Shown here one piece after another: positions 14,101-26,300 of a DNA stretch of 64,000 bases (within the stretch, counting starts at the first letter, position 1; every line of letters begins with the position of its first letter). This DNA comes from Pterobdella sp. o SKG-2022 (Eukaryota; Annelida; Clitellata; Hirudinida; Piscicolidae), in contig OZ038323.1 of the NCBI GenBank assembly GCA_964035795.1, forward strand, positions 7,789,227 to 7,853,226, read 5' to 3'. The position numbers and the translations under genes are program-made. The notes under the pieces were generated by a model, which had not been told where the DNA came from, did no database searches, and was given only the letters and a program-made list of their open reading frames with translations.

Positions 14101-14366
14101 TGAGAAAAATGGTGGACAGAATAAGAAAGTTTCAAATTCTCAACGACCAAATATTCGCCTGCCTAGCCAAACATCTTTGCATCGAAGATGACATCCCTGA
14201 GAAGAACAATAACAATAATAAAAACGATAATAAAAATCCTCTAGAACATTGGAGCCACTTGAAAAACAACACCCGTAACAACAACCGACCAATAGTGGAA
14301 CACATGGAGCCAGTCGTGAGCAACAGTTCTGACTTGCCTCTCACTGTTATTGACCGAGTAGGGTAG
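5192..14366 (+). CDS. CYFIP: CYFIP / Sra-1, WAVE regulatory complex subunit
   Basis: Cytoplasmic FMR1-interacting protein: binds Rac-GTP and, with NCKAP1, ABI, WAVE and BRICK1, controls Arp2/3-driven actin assembly. 31 exons: 5192-5518, 5650-5727, 5824-5907, 5978-6153, 6338-6431, 6568-6693, 6919-7023, 7239-7445, 7567-7683, 7852-7932, 8142-8356, 8485-8539, 8649-8726, 8978-9125, 9302-9384, 9954-10027, 10264-10360, 10539-10615, 10786-10885, 11120-11239, 11372-11571, 11778-11865, 12064-12207, 12312-12402, 12481-12545, 12672-12737, 12886-12958, 13066-13190, 13361-13678, 13771-13914, 14097-14366. All phases agree and give 1341 residues; vertebrate CYFIPs are about 1253. Landmarks in order: [100 protein letters not shown] (~1176), [14 protein letters not shown] (~1256), then an Asn-rich tail. 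The extra length comes mostly from divergent N- and C-termini. Exon 1 uses a weak donor and lacks about six residues present in vertebrates at its 3' end. Confidence 0.96.
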
Positions 14367-14886
14367 AAGATTCGCGTTTTTTTATTTTTATTTATTGATT
14401 ATTATTTTTTTGTCTTATTATGGCTTGTTACTGATGTTGGTATGGTTGGAGAATCGTTGGGGATCTTATAGCTTGTTTAAGATTTCCTTATACCCATTTG
14501 TTGATTTTATTAGCGTTTATTCGTGTATTTAATAGTTTTATTCATTGTAAAATTATTCATTTGTATTTATTTATGGTTTTCCAAATTTGAGAATTATTTT
14601 ACTAGTATTTTTAACGGGTTGGTTGTGTGCTTTGGAATTCCTTCAACTTTAACAGCAATTATAAGGATTCCAAACAATTCATTTTTTTTGTTTTTTAATG
14701 TTTTAAATTTATTATAAACAGCAATAATGCTTTCTCAACAAAAATTTCTCAACATTAATTATTTCCACTTTAAATGCACGAAGCTTTTTGTTGCAATATT
14801 GATATTTTCGAACGAAATGTATTGAAAATGTTATTATATTATTCGGTTAAAAATAAAACTTGAAAAAATATCCTTTGGTAATTAAA

Positions 14887-14887
14887 A

Positions 14888-14924
<37 letters not shown>

Positions 14925-14925
14925 T
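14887..14925. repeat. (ATT)n microsatellite
   Basis: An uninterrupted run of about twelve ATT units lies about 0.5 kb downstream of the CYFIP stop codon. Confidence 0.9.
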
Positions 14926-15479
14926 ATTTTTAAACTAAAATCCAAAGTTTCGTGAAATTAAACACATATATTCAACCTTTCAAATACACAAGTATTAATC
15001 AAAATCCTTCTCATATAGAATTCAAAAAAACCGAAAACCAAAAAGAACCTGAAACAAAATTAATTTATAGAGGTAATAAAACATAAATTTATATTTATGG
15101 AGTTAATAAGAATGAAATTGTAAAATATGATGTCATTAGTAGCACCGGGCTTGACAACAGGGCAAAAGCCAAGATTGAAACATACAGGCGTTGTGAAAAT
15201 CTTTCGCATGCGCTTCTAAGATGACAAAATGACCTGTGTGGTTGGTGGTGTCTTATATAGATGACTGGTATTGTTTTAAGTTTTATTTGAAATTATTTTA
15301 ACACTTTTTTTTGATTCAGAGATAAATGAATTTTTATAAATTGTGGTTTTGGTACCATCTTTTAAACGAAAAAAAAGCAGTAAAAGATCATAATAATATA
15401 AGAACAAACAAAATGATAATACTAATGCCAGATTATATTACGCCCAAAAATTAGCTAAGCCACAACATCAAAACCGAAA

Positions 15480-15612
15480 AAAAATCTTACCACACACAAA
15501 AAACACCGAACACAAAAACACACACAACACACAAAAAACACCGAACACAAAAACACACACAAAAAACACACCGCACACAAAAACACACAAGACATAAAAA
15601 CACAACACACAC
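15480..15612. repeat. CA-rich imperfect repeat (ACACAAAAAACACCGA)
   Basis: The stretch repeats ACACAAAAAACACCGAAC-like units several times with variable A-runs. It has one-strand purine/pyrimidine bias and no coding content. Confidence 0.75.
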
Positions 15613-16019
15613 AAGATACACTAAATTATCTCTCCTCCTTAAAACACCTTTCACTTATCATAAAGGCTAAGAGATCTCCAAACGGAGATTTTACATTAAG
15701 AGCACTATCTTCAAAATAAAGCTATAGATGCCCTATCGCGGTATAATATAATATCGTAAGAATAATTTCTATGTTATTTAGTAGAATTGATACGTTTTAA
15801 TAGTATTGTTAATATTAATTATATGTTAATTAAAACTGTATATCTTACTGCGTAGTGAAAATTAGCGCTGTTTTTAGTCTATAAATCAACACTGGTTTGA
15901 AAACACCACCTTTTCACCACAATGTTATATACCTAGATCTTTTATTTCTTATTGTCATTTTCAACTCTTTATTACATACGATACCTTTGCTTACTATAAA
16001 TCCTTTAGTACTTTTCTAC

Positions 16020-16182
16020 ACAAATCCATCCATCACCACCTATCTACCACCACGCCACTTCTTCACCACCATTCTCTTCCTCACTCACCACCCCCATCCT
16101 CCACCACACCACTTCTCCACCACCTTTTTCTCCCTTTCACTCACTCACCACCCCATCCTCCACCACACCACTTTTCACCACA
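16020..16182. repeat. CACC-rich imperfect tandem repeat
   Basis: CACCACACCACTT-type segments with CTCCACCACC linkers repeat imperfectly; two segments near 16077-16118 and 16142-16182 are close copies. The ORF crossing it (15897-16229) is explained by the repeat. Confidence 0.65.
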
Positions 16183-16839
16183 TACATAGATACAATGGAG
16201 GTATGAGTGTTGATAAAACTTTGTCTTGATTAATGACAGTTTGATGCTAATTTGATGCTGGAACGATGTCTATTGTTTCTTGTCTTTGAGAACACTTTTT
16301 GACTTTCTTCATTTATTTCGTTTGTTTTTAGCGCTTCGTATTTAAATAAATCTTTTTTTTGTCAATTAAAAAATTATTTTTATATTTTTTTGTAAATGAA
16401 AGTTTATTTGTTCGTTTCAGTAAAAGTTCATAAAACAGAAAATACATTTTTCAATAAGCTAAATATTTTTATATGAAATTGATAAGTATTCATGTCTTTA
16501 TAAATTTATAAATATTACCAAAGTGTTGTTTGCATCACATTTTTTGTTTTTTTTGGCCGTTTTTTAGAAGCAGCTTCAGTATTGTTAAGACAGAGTTTTC
16601 CTTCTGTCGTAATTAAAATACTTTTGAATTCATATCGAAAATAACGTAAAACTATTAAATAAAGAATTTAACCTTTAATCTTTCATTGATTTGAAAATCT
16701 TAATATTATTATTCTTGCCAGCGCGTTATTTTTAATGAAAACATTTGAATTAGTACTTTTACATCAGTGGCATTATCCTTCATAATTATATCTCCATTTA
16801 CGTTTTATAAGCCACGTAAGAAAGTGTAGAACCCTGGTG

Positions 16840-16962
16840 TTTTAAGGTGTGGTGTTGTGTTGTGGTGTTATGTTTGGTGTGGTGTGGTGTTGTGGTGATG
16901 TGTTGTGGGGTAGTATTGTGTTGTGTTGCACTGTTGTGTTGTGTAGTTTTAGGTTGTGTAGA
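16840..16962. repeat. TGTGG-type simple repeat
   Basis: GTGTGGTGTTGTG-like units repeat imperfectly on the plus strand. It belongs to the same sequence style as the larger array at 20.6-21.1 kb. Confidence 0.7.
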
Positions 16963-18107
16963 GTGGAGATTTTTGTGTTGTTTAAAGAGTGTATTTCTGT
17001 GTAAAAAAAATTGTTATCTTGTTAAGTGTTGAATTGTCTAAGGTCTTGTATGCGTTATATACATAGTTGTTGTGCTGTTCAGTGGAGCTGAAGGATAATG
17101 TGTTTTGTCATGATTGTGTTGAGCTTTTTCATTATAGAAGCTATGCGGTATAAGCTTGTAGGGGGTGCCTGATATGTTGTTTTCATAAAGTGAAAGGTGG
17201 TTCTGGTGGTAGATTAGTGTGACGTTGTTGACTTAAGGAATGTCATGTTGTAAGCTGTGATGCTGTGTGTGCGTGTTCAATGATAATGCGGTCAAATTCG
17301 TTAAGTATGTGAAAGTAAAGGGATATTATGAGTGTGTAAGTAAATAAAGAATATATTTGGAAATTAAATCATTAATGATTTAGAAATAATAATAATAATA
17401 ACAACAATAAAAATAATAATCATTAATTGAGAAACAAAAAACAAGAAAAAGTTATGCTATGAAAGAGATGAAACAGTATGAGAAAAAATATTTTAGAAAT
17501 CATAAAGCTGAATAAAAAAATTAATAATAAACAAAAGAAGTAATCTTCTTTTATTATTTCAATTAAATTATTGCACGAAAAGCACTTTTATACAATAAAA
17601 GAACAAACGTAGTATTTTATTTAAATTCGAGAATTCAATGGCCATTAGACCAACCCAGAACAAACAAACCAAAGACATTAGCAATGTAGTGAGGTGCTGT
17701 GTAAACAAATGCAGAGTGTTATTATATCTATGATGTCGTCTGCACCTACATTATCACTCAGTTTCAATTCTGTGCAGGAAATAGATCTTCTGCTTTATCT
17801 AATGACGTCAAAGATTGTAGGATTTTTGGTAATTTGTATAGGATAGCAATTAAAAACAATGTTTAAATATCGGAAGATCTTTTACTTATTATTCATAATA
17901 TTCAGTAAATTATATTATTTAAGGTATATTTTTTTCATATTGTTTCATATTATGATATTTAATGAATTATTTCTCGAAATTTCCAATAAATTATTCATTT
18001 TAAAATTATTTCTCAAAATATTTCATGAGTTGTTTTTTAGAATCTCAGTCACAAAGGGACCATTAAAATAAGCAACTTTTTTTTGTCCTTCAAACTGCAT
18101 TCGAAGA

Positions 18108-18302
18108 GTCAAGGGTCAAGTGGTGTGTCTGCTTGGGTGTGTGAATATCTGTATGAGTGTTTGTATCTGTATGTATCTGTAGGTTTTTGTGTGTATGTTC
18201 TTGTAAGTGTGTATGTTTATGTGTTTGTTTTTGTGTGTATGCTTATGTATTTGCTTCGTTTTTGTATGTGTTTTTGTTTGTGGTTGTGTGTGCTTATACA
18301 TG
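18108..18302. repeat. TG-rich degenerate microsatellite
   Basis: TGTGTGTATGT/TTTGTGTG units fill about 190 bp. They open overlapping ORFs on both strands (Cys/Val-rich on plus, Thr/His/Lys-rich on minus), which are compositional artefacts. Confidence 0.75.
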
Positions 18303-20640
18303 TGCTCATTTCTCTAGTTGCCTTTTTCCAATCCCAAAGTTTTGGGGATTAAGTACGTGTGTTTATTTAACTTTTTTATTGAATACATGTTGTGCGTCTG
18401 TGATGTTAAGCTTAGGTACGTGTGATTTCAAACAGAGAGCAATCATGATTTGAAGACGGCTTCTGAGTTTTTATATGAGTAATATAGATCACATAAATGT
18501 TATACGTCTCATTCTCTCCCACCACCCCTTCAACCCTTTTCTTTGAAACTCACACTTATACACTTAAAATCAAAAAAAAAACAATAATACATATAATAAT
18601 AATAATTACTTATTAGTTATTGGCCAATAAAACAACTCAAGCTAAATAATTCAAAATATAAATCGAAAGTAGTCGAAAGTTGCATCAAAGCCTAAGATCA
18701 AAGACACACGTTTCTTTGTATCTTCACTTCACGCCAAATTTAACATCGCCCATTGTCGTTACTACTGGCGTAAGAGATATTAACATTTCTGTTTGTATGT
18801 AGAAGTTGGTGTTTTTGGTGTGTATGTTTTTATTTATGGGTTGTTTTGAGGAGGAGTTGAATGAAGCATGTAGTGAGTTCGAATGGAACATATGAACAAA
18901 CAAATTATTTAAATGATATAACACCAAAAAAAATGCAAAACAGCTGAAAAATGCCTGAAAACAAACAAAAATTACTAACAAACAAGTAAATATAGCAGAT
19001 TCAATCAAAAAAAAACAAACATAAAAAACAAACATAACAAACAAAAAAACAAACATAAAAAACAAAGAAAAGTAAAAAGGAAAAGAAATTTCATCTAAAA
19101 TAACGCTGCAAATAATTAAATTCTTATGGAAATCGTTTCAAAGCAACATCTGTCATAAGCGTGTGTATTACCGGGGCGATGAGTCTGTATTGCTATGAAT
19201 ACCTTTTGTTTTAATATTCAAATTTAAGATTTATTTATGCTTTTGTACCATTGTGCGATTGTGTTTGGTTTTTTGTTTTTTTTGTTGTTGTTGTTTCCTG
19301 TTGTGTTGTTTTGGTTTTGTGTAGTATTTGCGAATTTATTAAAAATACTTTTTGATCTGTGAGAAATTTCTTGAAAAAACATGTGAAACAAATTTTGTTT
19401 AAATAAACTTTTCAACAACTTCAATTTTGCCATAATTCGTATAATATTTTTGTTGTTTTAATTGTTTTTTATTGGTATGTTATGTGCTCAGTTGTATTTA
19501 GTGTTTTGTATTCAGTGGCTTTAGTATTATACTAATAGATTTTGGATTAGATTATTAGGGCGTTTAAACACACCTATGTATTATAATACATATTATTTAA
19601 ATTTTTTTAAATAATTAATATTATTTAATTAACAAAAAAATATAACGAACATTATCAAGAATAAGTATGTTTTTTAACTATTAAAATTTATATCACTTTT
19701 AATCACTCAGATATTATTTTTCTCAACTTGTATTGTTACCAGGTAACATTACGTAATAAATACAGGGTAATTATTAGTGTACAAGCTGTAATTAAAACTT
19801 AGATATCTATTTGTATCATTGACAAGTGTAGTAGGTATTATATGTGTTTTGCTTAATCGCTGTATTAATGTATAGCATAGAAAAATAAATTAATATAATA
19901 TAAAAATAAATTAATACAGTGAAAAAAATAAAAAAAAAACTAAGAAAAAATAAAAAAGTATAATTGGAAAAAAAATGACAAAAAAACTAATAATTATAAT
20001 TAAAAAATAAATAAATGAATTGTTCTTCATGTATTTGTTAAAAATAAGCTTATTATCAATATGAATTATATATTTTTTTATAAAAACGTAAATACGTTTA
20101 ATTGAAAAGTGGATTTGATTTCATGTAACTAGTTAATTATTTTTATAATTCATCGTATTTCCGGTTTGAGCATTTTTTAAATATTAAAATTTACTCTTGT
20201 TTATGAATATGAAGAGTTATAAAGAAACAAACGGTCAAATACATGTTCATGAATACACATATACAGACAGAAACAAACACGGAAACACTTAAAAACACAA
20301 ACACACAGGAAAAATTACGTTTAGTAATAATGAAATTATAAAGAAGACTTGAGGAAATCTGGGTATCACGAATCAGAATCACGATGTAACAAAAACAATA
20401 AAGCAATAACAATAAAATTCAAAACAATAATAATAATAATAATTTTAACAATAAAAATAATAATAATAACAATAATTATATTTAAAAAAAAAAAGAAGAG
20501 AAAGTAAACGATCATAATTTTAAGAATAAATTTGACATAAAAATAAAAATATAAATAATATGTAAATAATAAAAAAAATTATTATAATAACAAATGCAAT
20601 AGAATCTTAATTGCGTTTATCGCGTGCATTGTATGTATCA

Positions 20641-21062
20641 TAACTTTGTGTGGTGTGGGGTGCGGTGGTGTAGTGTGGTGTGATGTAGTGTGGTGTGATG
20701 TGATGTGGTGTAGTGTGGTGTGATGTAGTGTGGTGTGATGTGATGTGGTGTAGTGTGGTGTGATGTAGTGTGGTGTGATGTGATGTGGTGTAGTGTGGTG
20801 TGGAGTGAGATGGTTTGATGTAGCGTGGTGTTGTGTAATGTGATGTGATGTGGTGTGATCTGGTTTAGTGTGGTGTGGTGTGATGTGGTGTGGTGGGATG
20901 TGGTGTGGTGTGATGTGGTGTGGTGGGATGTGGTGTGGTGGGATGTGGTGTGGTGTGGTGGGATGTGGTGTGATGTGTTGTGGTGCGTTGTGTTGTGGTG
21001 GGGTGTGACGGAGTGTGGTGTGGTGTGATGGGGTGTGGTGTGGTGTAAGGTGGTCTGGTATG
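20641..21062. repeat. TGTGGTGTGATG minisatellite with 40-bp higher-order unit
   Basis: About 420 bp built from GTGTGG, GTGTGATG and GTAGTGTGG blocks. Near 20682-20801 a 40-bp unit starting GATGTAGTGTGGTGTGATGT occurs three times in a row without visible differences. Further right, a GGGATGTGGTGTGGTG variant dominates. The complementary strand gives a 234-codon His/Thr/Pro-rich ORF that is not considered a gene. Confidence 0.9.
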
Positions 21063-23306
21063 AAATGAAATGGTGGGATGCGTTGTGATATAATGTGATT
21101 AAAATTAATGTGGGATGGTGTGACTTTATTTGAAATTATCCAGTTTTTCGTGAAGTTTGATGAGGCTTGGTCGAGAAAAACTTCAAAACACCTCAAAACC
21201 AACCCAAGCATTTCAACAAACAAAACGAAAATAAAAAATTCGATAAACAAATAAACGAACAACCAATAACACAAACAACAAAACAAATAAGATGAAGAAG
21301 AAAGACTGGGCAGTCGAGCGTGAAGGCAGCACTAATGGCTGTGCAGGTTGGGGGTTTTGAGGTATTCCGAAGTTTTACATTTCAGCGAGCTTTTGAGTTG
21401 AAGTTGAAAATTTTGTGAATTATTTAATGTAATTGTTTTATTCGAACAATTTTTTTAAAAACATTAAATGTGTTTTTTAATTATTATTATATGAATAAAT
21501 ATTGATAAAAATAATAGACCCCATTCAAAATGATCAAATGAGTCGACCCAGCCATATCGAATCATAAGAAGCAACTTATCAATACAGGATAAGCATTAAA
21601 GATGGAGTTATGGCTGATACTGTGGCTAATTGAAAAGTAATTCAAAAGGCAGAACGAAACCCAATCCTAATCAAAACCAAAAGGATGCCATGTAGTTTTG
21701 CATTATATAATAAGATCACTTTGTTGTTTTAATGCATGTGAATGAATAATTGAGAAAATGTTGTATGTGGTGGGTTGACCATGTGACAGATTGTTCAAAA
21801 GATTTATGGAAATTTAAATACTAAATTTTTTTTAAATACAACAAACATACAAAACACACACAAACACACGCGCACAAACACACACAGGAATCTCATCACA
21901 GACACTTGATTTATCATTAAAATCTTTTCAATTTTGTTACCAAAATATTTTGAGCATATTTTTTATTTTATCAATTAAAATTAATAGCTCAACACTTTTA
22001 ACAGTTTCTTTAAGTAATTTTAATTTCGTTAAGTTATTTAAATATATTTGAAACCTAAATACGCGCCAAATAATCTAGAAAATTTATTTCCTGGTTTGTG
22101 TATGAATGCTGCTTTTAGTGTTACCTTTTGTATATGATTTGTCATGGTTTAAATTAACTTTTAATCACTGTAGTTTGTTGTTTGCTGCACAAATTCTCAT
22201 AACTAATGACAAATGATATTTAGGTTGTGAGGTTTCATTTTTATGAAATAAAATATTGATAAAATTTTATGATTGAATAAGCTTATTATTTTTTAAATAT
22301 GAAAGCATATTCTTTCAAGGCATAAATAATTAAAACATTATTTCTAAAAAGTATCTATAAAAAAACTTTATTTGAAAATTTCATATAAAATACCAAAAAG
22401 TATTAATAATAGAGTTACCAAAAAACATTTTTTAAAAATTAATTAAACTAATTTTGAAGCTTTTAAATTTGAAAAATCACAAGAAGGAGCCATGCATTTA
22501 GATATAATCACTTGGTAGCATATTCATGTATATACAAAATGACTTCATTTCTCTATTCTTATTGGCTAGCTATTACTCAAATGGCTCGTTGTGATTGGTC
22601 AATGCTATAGAGTAAGTCACATTTCTATTGGTTAGAAATGCAAAGAAAGAAAAGGATTAGGCAAAATGGAGGATGAAATTGTGAAATAGCAACTCATGAA
22701 ATTATCTTTCTATGTTCTTCATATTTTTATTACATATATAAACACATAGAGCCTTATGTGTAGATCTATGTAGATGCGTTCATTCACACACACATACACA
22801 CACAGACACACAAAACAGCTTTTATAAACTCGCATGTAGTGTTTGATCTCTCGTCTCTACATTATTCCTGCCATTATTCCTGCCAGGATAAATACATTAG
22901 AACTCGCAGGGATGACAATTCAATGAAAAGATAATACAAGTTTGATGTAGTCTTTTTGAAATCATCATAGCAGTTTAACTTCTCGAAGGATTTCTTTCCT
23001 CGATAAAGTGAGTGTTATAATGCAGAGACTTTCTAGCATCTGGCATGTAGTTAGAAAAGATTTAATAGTGCTTATAGTTTCAGATTGACTATAAAACTGA
23101 GTTGAGATGTATTAAATATATATTATAGTTTGGTTCTCGCAAAAAATTTTCCCAATTAAAAAATAAAATAAATTAAAATAATTTCAATCCCAGGTTAACT
23201 ATAAGTTTAAATAATTCACACCCAAATCCAAAGCATTTTCCTTAAATATCCAAAATAATAAACCATCCCAAAAATAATAACCACATTAAACTTCATCAAT
23301 AACAGT

Positions 23307-26300
23307 ATGTTCCAATCCTCTTTCAACGCAACCTTCCCTTCAAACGATCTCTCAAGCTCATCAACTTTTCAGCTTTCCAGGCTGCACCAAAACTCGCAGA
23401 TTCAACACTACCAACAACTGCAGCATCGACAGAAAAACATTTTTCCCACCATGGGTATGTGGTTGTTTTTATGAGATTTTATTTATAAGGTTTTTCGGAA
23501 TTCAAGTTGTGATTTAATACAGAAAGAAGTTATATAAAATTATATAACAACGAATTTCTGCAGAGCAATCGCCCATTCATACAAGATCTCCAGAGCAGAC
23601 AAAAGCAACCAACCACTCCCCCATCGCTACCAGCCGCCACAACTCCACCACTCCCACCACACGCCAGCCAACTTCTCCTCCCCCAGCCCTCAGCAACCCT
23701 GAGAACAACACTTGTCGTCTAATGGACTACCGCAACCAGGCTGTAGCAGCTTTCACAGTAGACAGCAAAGAGCTGATCTGCCTTCCTCAGGCGTTTGAGC
23801 TGTTCTTAAAGCATCTAGTGGGAGGCCTGCACACCGTGTACACCAAATTGAAGCGGTTGGACGTGGTGCCTGTAGTGTGCAATGTGGAGCAGGTGAGAGT
23901 GCTGAGATCTCTTGGGGCCATCCAGCCTGGAGTCAACAGATGCAAGCTCATCTCTCCCAAGGAGTTTGACATTCTCTATGAAGACTGTACCAACTCTAGG
24001 TGAGTTCATGTCTTGTGTGTTATTGTGGTTTGTGTAGGATGTGAGTCTTATGTGGGGTGTGTGGACTGTAATGAGATCTGTGATGGTTGTGTGGATGTGT
24101 TGTTTGGAGGTTTGGAGACTAAATGATTGTGGAAGAATAATTATTAAGATGAAGTTCTAATTTAGTTTCATAAAATAATTATTCCGTTTTAATAAAATAT
24201 TTTTTCAGCTTCTAAAGTTAAAAACATTTATTTTCCACTAAAACAGTTTTTGATAAATTGAAAAAATAAAAAAGAAATGATACTGCGAACATTTGAAACA
24301 AAGACAGAAAGGAATAAAATTTATATGGTTCTAAGCAGTAAATGCTATTAGTTCAATTGAATAAAAGGCGTTAAAACTCTTCTAATGTTCTTTATATCCC
24401 TAAGTAATTTAAATTTTGCTCAAACGTTTAATCTCTGAAAATCTAAAAACAAAAACAATTATGTATTAATGTAACATGCACACAAAAATACAAATGAAAA
24501 AACATAACACACAAAAAACATAACAAACTATGAACAAAAAAACTCAAACACTCAAGTTAACAAAAAACATATGAAACAAACACCTAAACTAACCCAAAAC
24601 ACACGCATAAAAGCACAAACCAATGAGACAAACCCTCGTTAAACATCTTAAACTAACCGAATAACTCAAAAGTTCACTTGGAACGTCGGAGTCAATGCGA
24701 CTGAAACTACTATTTGCTTGTTTTCTTAACTACACACTTAAGGGGCACATTATGGTTGTTAAGTCAGCATTTAAGGCATGGTTTGTTAGCATAAGCCTTA
24801 GTAATGTTCGAAACGTCTCCACCTCTCGTCTGCCTCTCTCTTTATATGTCTTTTTCTCATTTTTGGTGTTTTTCTCTCTTTCTTATGTCTTTTTCTCTTC
24901 TTTTGTGTCTTTTTCACTTTTTTGTCTTTCTATTCTTTCTATTTTTTTATTTATGTTTTTTATTATTTTTTTTTCTTCAATTTTTTCTTTTTTCTGTGTT
25001 TTTATATATCAAGTTCTTTCCTGTTTCTCTGCAAATAATGTATGGATTGTCTGTTTTTCCAACTTTTCTTATCTCTTTCTCTAGCTTTCTTACTTTTTTA
25101 TTATTTTTTACTTCCTTTGTAAAATTTTTCTCTTTTTTTCGCTTCATGCATACCTTTATTGTTTTTATCCCTGTTTTTATTTGTCATTCTATGTTTTGCC
25201 CATACTACCTTTACTTATATGTTCGTCTCTTCGTGTCTGAACCTACACAAGACAAGGTGTCGTCGGCAAAGAAGAGTACTCTAAATTTTTTCTTAGTCTG
25301 AAGTTAAAAGCCGAAAAGTTTGAATTCCATTCCATTGATAGTATTCAAGTCACGTAAGATAGAGAATAAATAATCCCAAAAACATGTGTATGGGGAAAGC
25401 ATGGTAATTTTGAGAGGGAGTTAATGACGGTAGAGACCACAATTAGGCTCTTCTCAGGCTATAAAGCACTCCCAATAAAACCACAAGTTTATATAGTGAC
25501 AATAATATCTAACATTAAACTTTTCTTAAGACTGCTAATTATCGATGTGGCGTGTTGCTTTGTTTTATGAATTGGCGACAGTTTTACAGTTGTTGGGAGT
25601 ATGTTTCAGAATGTTGGTATTCAGTGAGGTTTTATGCTGTATTGAGAATTTTTTTACTGCGGAGTTTTGTATGTTTATGTGGAACTGTTTATTCTTAATA
25701 ATAAAGTTATTTTAAACTAAAATTAATTATTGAGATAACAATGAAACTTTTAGATAAAGAATCCTCAAGCGAACCAATTGTTTTGAATGCATTTCATTTA
25801 TTTCATCTTTTATTAGCATTTCAGCAAGCATATACTTGGATTTCAGGAATAATAAAATTTATTGCATTATTTCTATGGTTATTTCAATTTGTTTAAAAAT
25901 TTGTATTAAACACAGTTGAAAATTTGTTAACTATGACTATAATATAATATTGATTTTTGAATTAAAAAATAATAACTATGCTATAATTAGTATCAAGCGT
26001 AATTGCTTTCATTATACAAAACTTATCAAAAACTATCCCATCATGAATTCCACTTTTAAAAAAACAAAACAAAAATACTCTGAAAAAATACCGAAACATA
26101 CAAAAAAAACACAGTAGAATATACCCGAAAAATAAATACCTAAAAATAAATAAATTAACAATAAATACCCAGATTACAAATACAGTAAATAGTTAATAAA
26201 CACAATTCAACAGACCCAATTAAATGATTAAGACTCAACCCGGTAAATACCTTATCTCTTGTATTCAAGTACTATTAAGTTCAATGCACTTCGATTTACA

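Larger units (their letters stand above)
14367..23306. other. Gene-poor region between CYFIP and dachshund
   Basis: About 9 kb without a supported gene. It contains an (ATT)n tract at ~14889-14925, CA-rich tracts at ~15480-15610 and ~21840-21892, CACC-rich sequence at ~16020-16180, TG-rich tracts at ~16840-16960 and ~18110-18300, and the TGTGG minisatellite at ~20640-21062. The ORFs here translate to Phe/Leu-, Cys/Val- or His/Thr/Pro-rich strings that mirror these repeats. Because dachshund lies downstream and is heavily regulated in known animals, enhancers could be here, but none can be recognised from sequence alone. Confidence 0.55.

Noticed and set aside
20582..21286. 234-codon minus-strand ORF rich in His, Thr and Pro
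   Set aside because: It is the direct translation of the TGTGGTGTGATG minisatellite; the non-repeat ends carry no motif or splice-supported extension.
24695..25301. Overlapping Phe/Ser/Leu-rich ORFs of 129 and 165 codons resembling membrane proteins
   Set aside because: They lie in a TTTTTCT-rich tract inside the dachshund intron and are open in two frames at once, as low-complexity DNA gives. No conserved pattern of helices and loops is seen.
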